Below, piece by piece: positions 6,836-13,661 of a DNA stretch of 41,801 nt; within the stretch, counting starts at the first letter, position 1; the number at the start of each line of letters is the position of its first letter. Under the pieces are notes generated by a model. That model was given only the letters and a program-made list of their open reading frames with translations, did no database searches and was not told the DNA's origin. Origin of the DNA: a bacterium (GTDB taxonomy: Bacteria; Bacteroidota; Bacteroidia; Bacteroidales; Muribaculaceae); the NCBI GenBank assembly GCA_004563195.1, contig SFTJ01000051.1, positions 1 to 41,801 on the forward strand. The letters run 5' to 3'. Made by a program: the position numbers and the translations under genes.

Positions 6836-8611
6836 TTATTTCCTTTCGGGGAAATCTTGCACGCGGGCGCGAGTGCAGTGCTCGAGCAGCACAGCTTTTT
6901 GATTCCAGTGGAAAGGCTTAAAGTCGTGATTATAAGTCACTTTGTTGTCGCGCACCACTATTCCATCCACGCTCTTGGCATATATCAGCGGCGAATCGAA
7001 GGTTTCGAATATGTTGTCGCAGATGACGATGGCGTTTTCCGACCCGCCATGGAAGTAGGTCTTCGACTCTTTGATATTGGGAATTTCGGGATAGATTGAA
7101 ATCACGGCGTTAGTAAACTGGAACATATTGGTGAGCGCATTGAGGAATCGGTTGCGACGAATTACGATATTTCGCACCGGGCCGCTTTCGTACCAACCGT
7201 TGCAGTCGCCGCAGAGCAGAATGGCAGTGCCCGAGGTGTGGTCGAAGAAATTGTCCTCGCACACGGTAGCGCGAGCCGAAGAGAATAGGGCACCACGAGC
7301 GCGATTGTTGCGTACGGTGCTGTTGCGGAACACCACTTCGGGAGTCCAAGTTATGTTTTCAATGCCGTAGCCCTCTTTGTCGGAGATTTCTTCAGGCAGG
7401 TCGCGGTCGAGGGTGATGATGTATTCCAAAGTTCCTGCAATAGGGCCTCCGGCGGTGTTGATGCTGCGAATAGTGGCTGTGAAGGGCAGTTGGTCCATAG
7501 TGGCAGAGCGGACAAACACCACCGAGTCGCCCGGTTCGCCCCATTTGTAGCCGAAGGTTTGGTTGTGCTCAAATCGGCAGCGCAGGGTGCGATTGTTGAT
7601 GCGTTGGCGCACGCGTAGATACACGCCATGCACATTGATGGCATCGTCCATCATGCCTTCGTAGAGGCCGTTTTCGGAGATGAGTGTGCCGCGGCATTGC
7701 ACAAAGTGGGTGGCATCGGCTTGAGTGGTGAAATAGCGCTGCGAACCTTTAGCCAGGCACACATTGAAGCCGTCGAGGTGGATATCGGTACACATTTGAG
7801 CCACCAAGCCCATGCCTTCGGCATAGTGAACACTCACATTGCGGAGCAGGGTGCGAATATCGGCTTCCATAAACACGGCAGGGTGCGGGCGGTGGTAGGA
7901 GCGGAGAGCCAAGCGAGTGCCCACCGGGAGGCGGCTATCCTTCCAGTTGGGGGCTTTCACCAAGTCGCCTTGTCGGGAGCAATCGCTGAGATTGATGCTC
8001 AAGTCGCTGGTTTGCGGCACTATGTGGTAAGTGTTGCCGTCGAAGGCAATGCCGGTGTAGTAGTGCAGCGTCCAGTCCTTGCCGTGAGCAGTGAAGCGCT
8101 TTTGGTCGTCGATATCCCAGTTGACCTCGCTCGAGGGGCGGAAAGTGATGCCGCTATCGTCGTTGCTCACTATGGTTACTTGCGAAATGTGAGGAGTGGC
8201 AAAGTCGATGTGAAGGTTTTTTACGGTGACATCGGTGCAGCCCACAATGCTCATGGGCAGCATGCGACCTTCGCAGAGCAGAGTGCTGCCTGCGCCGTCG
8301 AAAGTGAGACCTTCCCAACCCTCAATGGCAACGCCGGTGGGGTGATGCACCACTTGGTCGTGATTGGAGATATAATAGATTCGGTCGGGGGCATCGTCGG
8401 GCGATAGGCGATAGGTGCCTTTCTCGAGGCGCACGGTTACCTCAGAGCCATTGGCATCTTGTTTGATGCGTTGCAATGCAGCATTGATGGCTGAAGCCGC
8501 CTTCGCCGATCGTGGCGTTACGCCGTAGTCCTTTAGATTATACACCTTGGCGGGTGCGGCTTGTATGCAAAACGGCAGGATGCTCAAAAGTAGTAGAATG
8601 TAGCGATACAT
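6836..8611 (-). CDS. GH110 exo-alpha-1,3-galactosidase (parallel beta-helix)
   Basis: 591 residues, close to the roughly 600 of known Bacteroides GH110 enzymes. A signal peptide at 1-18 (ILLLLSILPFCIQA) sends it across the inner membrane. The mature protein starts with the beta-helix opening VYNLKDYGVTP, and repeated short strands such as TDVTVKNLHI and RNIVIRRNRF run through it. The GH110 core is clear around residues 290-330: TTQADATHFVQCRGTLISEN followed by GLYEGMMDDAINVHGVYL. The family removes terminal alpha-1,3-linked galactose from blood-group B and linear Gal-alpha-1,3-Gal structures. It is the only glycosidase next to the ROK-MFS-SIS group, which makes the released galactose a possible substrate of those genes. 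A promoter lies at 8690-8720 and a terminator follows, so it can be transcribed alone. Confidence 0.9.
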   Translation of the reverse strand: MYRYILLLLSILPFCIQAAPAKVYNLKDYGVTPRSAKAASAINAALQRIKQDANGSEVTVRLEKGTYRLSPDDAPDRIYYISNHDQVVHHPTGVAIEGWEGLTFDGAGSTLLCEGRMLPMSIVGCTDVTVKNLHIDFATPHISQVTIVSNDDSGITFRPSSEVNWDIDDQKRFTAHGKDWTLHYYTGIAFDGNTYHIVPQTSDLSINLSDCSRQGDLVKAPNWKDSRLPVGTRLALRSYHRPHPAVFMEADIRTLLRNVSVHYAEGMGLVAQMCTDIHLDGFNVCLAKGSQRYFTTQADATHFVQCRGTLISENGLYEGMMDDAINVHGVYLRVRQRINNRTLRCRFEHNQTFGYKWGEPGDSVVFVRSATMDQLPFTATIRSINTAGGPIAGTLEYIITLDRDLPEEISDKEGYGIENITWTPEVVFRNSTVRNNRARGALFSSARATVCEDNFFDHTSGTAILLCGDCNGWYESGPVRNIVIRRNRFLNALTNMFQFTNAVISIYPEIPNIKESKTYFHGGSENAIVICDNIFETFDSPLIYAKSVDGIVVRDNKVTYNHDFKPFHWNQKAVLLEHCTRARVQDFPERK

Positions 8612-8689
8612 AGGTTTTGTTTTTTAGAGTAAATGTTTCAGATTCTTGTTACGACACTATCGTAGTGCTATTATTTTGGTTTTACACTG

Positions 8690-8720
8690 CAAAGTAAGCA
8701 AATTATGGCAAATAATCAAA
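8690..8720 (-). promoter_or_regulatory. Probable promoter of the GH110 gene
   Basis: On the minus strand TTTG (8717-8720) is followed after 19 nt by TTACTTTG (8690-8697), one mismatch from the Bacteroidetes -7 consensus TAnnTTTG, with correct spacing. The leader to the ATG would be about 70 nt. Confidence 0.45.
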
Positions 8721-8905
8721 GTGGCTTTGCAGCATAAGTTGTTGCAGAGAGGTAATATTTGCCAAAAAGGCGCGAAAAGTGGTTTGAAGTTCCTCGAGTT
8801 GAAAATTTGAACTTTTTTGATGCCAAAACGAACACATTGTGGTGCTGTTTTGTTGCTAATTTAGCATCGCCTACATAGTAAGAGGCAAGGGAAATTTTGA
8901 AAACA

Positions 8906-9730
8906 ATGATTTGTAACCTAAAGTATATAAAATTAAATAGGGTGCTTGCAGTGCTATTGGTTATGTTTTGCACACAAGTTGTGGCAACTGCTTCGTGTGC
9001 CGACTGTTACGCTGTGCACCCCACCGATTCATTGCCGCAGGACGATGTGTATTTCGAAGCCGACACGATGCCGCAGCCGAGCTATAAGCCCACTATTTAC
9101 GACTTACCTTATTCGCTCAGCGAGAATATGCCTAACGTGAAGAAGTTGGTAATCAACACAGCCACGCTCTATGCAGCGGGAGTGTTGACGCTTGGTGTGC
9201 TCGAACTTCTGCCCGAAGATGCCACGGCGTGGAACAAGAAAGAGATTCGCGACACGCCGCTGTTTGAGCGCTGGTGGAATCACGTTCGCGAGGGCCCGGT
9301 GTGGGATAAAGATAATTGGGTGTTCAATTATGTACTGCATCCCTATGGCGGCGCAGCCTATTACATGAGCGCCCGCACTCAAGGCTGCAGTGCCATCAAT
9401 TCGTTTCTCTACGGATTTGCAGTTTCCACCATATTTTGGGAATACGGCATCGAGGCGTTTAACGAGATTCCGTCCTATCAGGATATGTTTATCACGCCCA
9501 TCGTGGGTGCAATAATGGGCGAAGCGTTCTATAAGTTGAAGCGCCGCATATTGCAAGACGACACGAGCCTGTTTGGCTCGCGCCTTTTGGGAAACATCAC
9601 ATTGTTTCTGATTGACCCGGTGAATGAGGTGCTCGGACTAATCTACGGCAACGATGCAAGGCGCAACGCCGCATTTTCAGTTCGCCCCACCGCCCAAGGC
9701 ATGCAAGCCTCACTCTCGCTCTCGTTTTAA
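8906..9730 (+). CDS. DUF3943-containing membrane-associated protein
   Basis: 274 residues from ATG 8906. A TTG nine bases earlier is in frame but not needed, as the ATG already gives a full signal peptide (core VLAVLLVMFCTQVVATA). The DUF3943 region is at about 120-215 and is well kept: DNWVFNYVLHPYGGAAYYMS, then FLYGFAVSTIFWEYGIEAF, then PSYQDMFITPIVGAIMGEAF. The family is common in Gram-negative bacteria, probably in the envelope, with no known activity. The C-terminus ends in alternating residues and a final Phe (SLSLSF), like an outer-membrane strand. It stands alone between the divergent GH110 gene and the ATPase cassette. Confidence 0.82.
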   Translation: MICNLKYIKLNRVLAVLLVMFCTQVVATASCADCYAVHPTDSLPQDDVYFEADTMPQPSYKPTIYDLPYSLSENMPNVKKLVINTATLYAAGVLTLGVLELLPEDATAWNKKEIRDTPLFERWWNHVREGPVWDKDNWVFNYVLHPYGGAAYYMSARTQGCSAINSFLYGFAVSTIFWEYGIEAFNEIPSYQDMFITPIVGAIMGEAFYKLKRRILQDDTSLFGSRLLGNITLFLIDPVNEVLGLIYGNDARRNAAFSVRPTAQGMQASLSLSF

Positions 9731-9742
9731 AAGGTGGGGGAT

Positions 9743-9776
9743 GTCGGACGGGTCAGACCGGTCGGACATATCTGAC
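9743..9776. repeat. 9-nt repeat array (GTCNGAC type), copy 1
   Basis: Four units at exact 9-nt spacing: GTCGGAC (9743), GTCAGAC (9752), GTCGGAC (9761) and a decayed ATCTGAC (9770), separated by two bases. Each heptamer is self-complementary around its middle base. It lies outside the left 74-bp repeat of the ATPase cassette. Confidence 0.8.
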
Positions 9777-9797
9777 GGGGGTAGATTACCCTCTAAA

Positions 9798-9871
9798 AAC
9801 CGCTATTTTGCACGAGATCCAACTTTTTTCGATGTTTTTAGGCATAAAAAAGTTTGATTTCGTGCTTTTTT
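9798..9871. repeat. 74-bp palindromic direct repeat, left copy
   Basis: Matches 11384-11457 at 72 of 74 positions in the same orientation. Inside is a long inverted repeat: GCACGAGATCCAACTTTTTT, a loop of about 16 nt, then AAAAAAGTTTGATTTCGTGC. Both arms end in T-runs on their own strand, so it could act as a two-way terminator. It lies just upstream of the -7-like TATTTTTG (9885-9892) of the ATPase gene. Confidence 0.85.
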
Positions 9872-9918
9872 GGTGAAAAAAGGGTATTTTTGTGGTAAGA
9901 ATTATTAAGGCATAGATT

Positions 9919-11361
9919 ATGGAAAATCGCAAGATTATAGGCAGAGAAAAAGAAATGGCAGAGTTGCAGCGATGTTTGGATTCAGACCGTTCGGAACTTG
10001 TAATTGTCTATGGCCGAAGGCGTGTAGGCAAGACATTTTTGGTCGACCAATTCTTCAATGAGACTTATGATTTCTCCTTTGTGGGTGGGCATAAACTATC
10101 GCAACGGCTCCAACTTCGCAACTTTGCCAAGGCTATTAAGCAGGCAACGGGAACTGCTGCTGCGCCCAAGTTTGCCGATTGGTTTGAGGCATTCGATGCT
10201 TTGGAGGATTATCTGGCATCTCTGCCAGCCACTCGTAAGAAAGTGGTGTTTGTAGACGAAATGCCTTGGATTGACTCCCTTCGTTCGAACTTTACCGAAG
10301 CTTTCGAGAATTTTTGGAACGGATGGGCGGCTCGCCGCAATGATATAGTGTTTGTGGCAAGTGGTTCGGCTACATCGTGGATGATTGATAATCTTGTGGA
10401 AAACCAGGGTGGTCTGCATGCTCGAATTACATGTCAGATATATCTTCGCCCCTTTACTTTGAGCGAGACAGAGCGATATTTGCAGTGGCGTGGTTGCTTG
10501 TGGGATAGATTTCAAATAGCACAGTGCTATATGCTTTTTGGCGGTATTCCATTTTATTTGAGCCTTTTTAATGTTAAGGAAAGTTTGGTGCAAAATGTGG
10601 ATCGACTTTGTTTTGCTCGGGGTGGAGCGCTGCGATTGGAGTTTGAGGAATTGTATAATGCTCTGTTTGTGCATGCCGATAAGTATGTGGATATTGTGCA
10701 TCTATTGGCCGACCGACGAGGTGGAATGACAAGTGGAGAAATAGCAAAAATTACCGGTATTGATGGCAAACGCTTGGCGAAGATTCTTAACAATTTGGAG
10801 CGCTGTGATTTTGTGATGAGGTTTAAGTATTATGGCAAAAAGAATAATGATATTATCTATAAGTTAACCGACTTCTATACTTTATTCTATTTAAAATATA
10901 TTGAGCCTAATATAGATTTCTATGATGAACAATGGTGGCAACATCATATGGCCTCACATAGTGTAGAGTCATGGTTGGGTTTGACATTTGAACTTTTGTG
11001 CTTGATGCATATTCGCCAGATTCGTCAGTCGCTGGGTATAGGAGGAGTTGCCACTGAGGTGTCGACCTGGTTTGACCCTGCCGACAAGTCGAAAGCGGTA
11101 AAAGGTTCGCAGATCGACCTCATTATTGAGAGAGCCGACCGAATAATCCATCTTTGTGAGATGAAATTCAGTCAGGGGGAATTTCGCATTACGGCTGATT
11201 ATGAGGAACGATTGCGCAACAGGATGGCACTGTTTAAAGATAAAACCAAAAACAAGATGGCTTTAGTGCATACTTTTGTCACAACTTTTGGAGTGGCTGA
11301 TGGAAAATACTCAAGTATTGTGCACAGCGAGGTAACATTAGATGGCTTATTTGTTTCGTAA
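9919..11361 (+). CDS. Archaeal-type ATPase with C-terminal DUF234/PD-(D/E)XK-like domain
   Basis: 480 residues, no signal peptide or membrane helices. The N-terminal P-loop ATPase has Walker A GRRRVGKT (32-39), Walker B VVFVDEMPW (109-117) and a sensor strand VFVASGSATSW. Residues about 240-320 look like a winged helix (GGMTSGEIAKITGIDGKRLA). The C-terminal part matches the DUF234 type, with W-x-G-L-x-FE-L and then QIDLIIERAD with CEMKFS (about 400-416), the D...E-x-K pattern of PD-(D/E)XK nucleases. Such ATPases occur in many copies in Bacteroidales and archaea; their role is unsettled, with DNA processing, mobility or defence all proposed. This gene sits alone between two 74-bp repeats, beside tandem tRNA-Asn genes. 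Domain calls are sound; any function is inference. Confidence 0.85.
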   Translation: MENRKIIGREKEMAELQRCLDSDRSELVIVYGRRRVGKTFLVDQFFNETYDFSFVGGHKLSQRLQLRNFAKAIKQATGTAAAPKFADWFEAFDALEDYLASLPATRKKVVFVDEMPWIDSLRSNFTEAFENFWNGWAARRNDIVFVASGSATSWMIDNLVENQGGLHARITCQIYLRPFTLSETERYLQWRGCLWDRFQIAQCYMLFGGIPFYLSLFNVKESLVQNVDRLCFARGGALRLEFEELYNALFVHADKYVDIVHLLADRRGGMTSGEIAKITGIDGKRLAKILNNLERCDFVMRFKYYGKKNNDIIYKLTDFYTLFYLKYIEPNIDFYDEQWWQHHMASHSVESWLGLTFELLCLMHIRQIRQSLGIGGVATEVSTWFDPADKSKAVKGSQIDLIIERADRIIHLCEMKFSQGEFRITADYEERLRNRMALFKDKTKNKMALVHTFVTTFGVADGKYSSIVHSEVTLDGLFVS

Positions 11362-11383
11362 GGAGTGCCTTGCGATGGCAAAC

Positions 11384-11457
11384 AACCGCGATTTTGCACG
11401 AAATCCAACTTTTTTCGATGTTTTTAGGCATAAAAAAGTTTGATTTCGTGCTTTTTT
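11384..11457. repeat. 74-bp palindromic direct repeat, right copy
   Basis: Second copy of the 9798-9871 repeat, starting 22 nt after the ATPase stop. Its inverted arms GCACGAAATCCAACTTTTTT and AAAAAAGTTTGATTTCGTGC pair with one mismatch, better than the left copy. Its position after the gene, and the T-run, would allow it to work as the ATPase terminator. Confidence 0.85.
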
Positions 11458-11486
11458 ATGAAAAATGGGTGGAGGTTTTGGTTTTT

Positions 11487-11520
11487 GTCGGACAGGTCTG
11501 ACGGGTCGGACAGGTCTGAC
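11487..11520. repeat. 9-nt repeat array (GTCNGAC type), copy 2
   Basis: Four units at 9-nt spacing starting at 11487, 11496, 11505 and 11514, alternating GTCGGAC and GTCTGAC. It lies outside the right 74-bp repeat, mirroring the left side of the cassette. Confidence 0.8.
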
Positions 11521-11592
11521 CTCAATGTTGTGGGTGAAATAAATTAGAAAATCCCGCCAATCTTGCGATTGACAGGATTTTTTGTTGGTTTG

Positions 11593-11666
11593 CGCTTCAA
11601 GATGGACTTGAACCAACGACCCCCTGATTAACAGTCAGGTGCTCTAACCAACTGAGCTATTGAAGC
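11593..11666 (-). tRNA. tRNA-Asn (anticodon GTT), copy B
   Basis: 74 nt including discriminator G; CCA is not encoded. On the minus strand the acceptor arms GCTTCAA/TTGAAGC pair fully, the D arm is GCTC/GAGC, and the anticodon arm CCTGA-CTGTTAA-TCAGG reads GTT, hence Asn. The T arm GTTGG-TTCAAGT-CCATC has a T-T mismatch at its second pair. The sequence is identical to the copy at 11688-11761, 21 nt upstream, and both are probably cut from one transcript. Its 3' end faces the ATPase cassette. Confidence 0.93.
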
Positions 11667-11687
11667 ATGTTACTTTACTATTATTAG

Positions 11688-11761
11688 CGCTTCAAGATGG
11701 ACTTGAACCAACGACCCCCTGATTAACAGTCAGGTGCTCTAACCAACTGAGCTATTGAAGC
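11688..11761 (-). tRNA. tRNA-Asn (anticodon GTT), copy A
   Basis: Identical in all 74 positions to 11593-11666, including the T-arm mismatch, and nearer the promoter. The leader contains a small ACGGA/TCCGT hairpin. The identity suggests recent duplication or gene conversion. Confidence 0.93.
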
Positions 11762-11808
11762 AGTTTTTGTTTTCAGCTTTTCAACGGACTTTTCCGTGAA
11801 TTGCGATG

Positions 11809-11839
11809 CAAAAGTACTGCCTTTATTTGAAATATGCAA
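11809..11839 (-). promoter_or_regulatory. Promoter of the tRNA-Asn pair
   Basis: On the minus strand GTTG (TTG at 11837-11839) is followed after 20 nt by TACTTTTG (11809-11816), matching the Bacteroidetes TAnnTTTG -7 box. Transcription would start about 40 nt before the first tRNA. Confidence 0.6.
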
Positions 11840-11950
11840 CACTTGGAACAAAAAAACTGCAATTTTTTTGCTAATTAAATTATTTTTAAGCCGAATTATC
11901 TATATAAATAGAAAAGATAGTAGTATTTTTGCCAACAAAATAGGAAGGAA

Positions 11951-13651
11951 ATGAATAATAAATCTCGAAATATATTATTGGTAATGCTTGTGGCGGCAAT
12001 TTTGCCGGCATTGGCGAGTGGAGAGTATAAGAAAAATGACAATGCAGCCATAGCGCGCGGCATAAAGATTTTCACCAGTGCATTTAAGGAACTCAATACA
12101 TATTATGTCGACACCATCGATGTGGAGAAGTCGATAGAAAATGCTTTGGGCTATATGCTTGGTTCGCTCGACCCCTACACCGAATACTATCCCGAGCGCG
12201 AAGAAGAGACTTTGCGCGCGATAACCACCGGCGAATATGGCGGTGTGGGCTCATATATTCAGAAGCGCGACTCGGTGGTGATATTCTCCGAGCCGCAGAT
12301 AGGCACGCCATCGGCAAATGCAGGCATTAAGGCGGGCGACAATATTCTGAAAATCGACACAGTTAATGTGACAGGCTACAGCACCGAGCAGGTGAGTGCC
12401 ATGCTCAAGGGTACGCCCAAAACCACGATAACTGTGACCGTGAAGCGCCCTTATGTGACCGATAGCATTAAGACCTTTACGCTTATTCGCGATAAGATTC
12501 GCGTCAATCCGGTGCCTTATTATGGCGTAAAGCGTGGAAATATAGGATATATCAATGTTTCTACCTTCAACGAGCGCACCGGCTCGGCTGTGAAAGAAGC
12601 CCTTGAGGTGTTGAAAGCCAATCCCGCGGTAGAGAGCATAGCGCTCGACTTGCGCGGCAACACCGGCGGCTTGCTCGAAGAGGCTGTGAAGGTGGTGGGA
12701 CTCTTTGTGCCCAAGGGTACCGAAGTGCTTCAGACTCGCGGTCGCCAAACCACCGACACCAAGGTGTATAAGACCACACAAAAGCCCATCGACACCAAGA
12801 TTCCGCTTTTTGTGCTTGTAGATGGCAATTCGGCGTCGGCGTCGGAAATTGTGGCAGGTGCTCTTCAGGACCTCGACCGCGCCGTGATAGTGGGCTCTCG
12901 TTCGTTCGGCAAGGGTTTGGTGCAGACCACTCGCCCTTTGCCCTACAAGGGACTCTTGAAGGTGACTATTGCCAAATATTACATCCCCAGCGGACGCCTC
13001 ATACAGGAAATCGACTATTCGCAACGCGATGCCGACGGCAAGGCAAAGCGTGTGGCCGATAGCCTCACCAATGTGTTTCACACTGCTCACGGTCGTGAGG
13101 TGCGCGATGGCGGCGGCATCACACCCGACTTGAAAATCAAATCCGACAGCGTAAACCGCTTGCTCTACAACATATATGTGGGTAATTGGGCATACGACTA
13201 TGCCATAAAATACTGCAATACTCACGATAGTGTGGCGGCTCCTGCCGATTTTAAGGTTACCGATGAGATGTTTGCCGATTTCAAGGCTACCATCGCCCCC
13301 GATAAGTTCAACTACGACAAGGTGTGCGAATTAGGACTCGACCGACTGCGCCAAGTGGCTGAGATAGAAGGTTATGCCAACGACTCGGTGAAGGCTCAGT
13401 TTGATGTGCTTGCCAAGATGCTCAAGCACGACCTCAATCACGACCTCGACCACAATCGCGATGCAATAAGCGATATGATAGCCGATGTGGTGATGCGCCG
13501 ATTCTATTATGAGCCCGGCAGGGTGGAATATACGCTCAACAGCGACAAGTGCCTCAATGAGGTGGAAAAGACGATGAGCACCCCCGGCGAATATCGCCGC
13601 ATCCTTGCGCTCGATGGTGATACTCGCAGCACCGAAAAGAAGAAAAAGTAG
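11951..13651 (+). CDS. S41-family C-terminal processing peptidase with PDZ domain
   Basis: 566 residues with a signal peptide (ILLVMLVAAILPALASG), so periplasmic. An N-terminal helical part ends in the family motif LGSLDPYTEYY (70-80). A PDZ domain follows at about 90-165 (GVGSYIQKRD, GIKAGDNILKIDT), then the S41 core with ALDLRGNTGGLLEEAV (231-246). The Ser/Lys dyad is Ser296 in NSASASE and Lys321 in SFGKG, 25 residues apart as in Prc/CtpA. It should cleave envelope proteins near their C-termini. The start ATG follows AGGAAGGAA, and TATTTTTG (11924-11931) fits a -7 box. The mfd gene starts 10 nt after its stop, so the two probably share a transcript. Confidence 0.92.
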   Translation: MNNKSRNILLVMLVAAILPALASGEYKKNDNAAIARGIKIFTSAFKELNTYYVDTIDVEKSIENALGYMLGSLDPYTEYYPEREEETLRAITTGEYGGVGSYIQKRDSVVIFSEPQIGTPSANAGIKAGDNILKIDTVNVTGYSTEQVSAMLKGTPKTTITVTVKRPYVTDSIKTFTLIRDKIRVNPVPYYGVKRGNIGYINVSTFNERTGSAVKEALEVLKANPAVESIALDLRGNTGGLLEEAVKVVGLFVPKGTEVLQTRGRQTTDTKVYKTTQKPIDTKIPLFVLVDGNSASASEIVAGALQDLDRAVIVGSRSFGKGLVQTTRPLPYKGLLKVTIAKYYIPSGRLIQEIDYSQRDADGKAKRVADSLTNVFHTAHGREVRDGGGITPDLKIKSDSVNRLLYNIYVGNWAYDYAIKYCNTHDSVAAPADFKVTDEMFADFKATIAPDKFNYDKVCELGLDRLRQVAEIEGYANDSVKAQFDVLAKMLKHDLNHDLDHNRDAISDMIADVVMRRFYYEPGRVEYTLNSDKCLNEVEKTMSTPGEYRRILALDGDTRSTEKKKK

Positions 13652-13661
13652 TAATAAGATA

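Noticed and set aside
9731..9918. attL copy of the tRNA-Asn 3' end on the far side of the ATPase gene
   Set aside because: I looked for TTGAAGC and the T-arm sequence here on both strands and found none, so normal tRNA-site integration is not shown.
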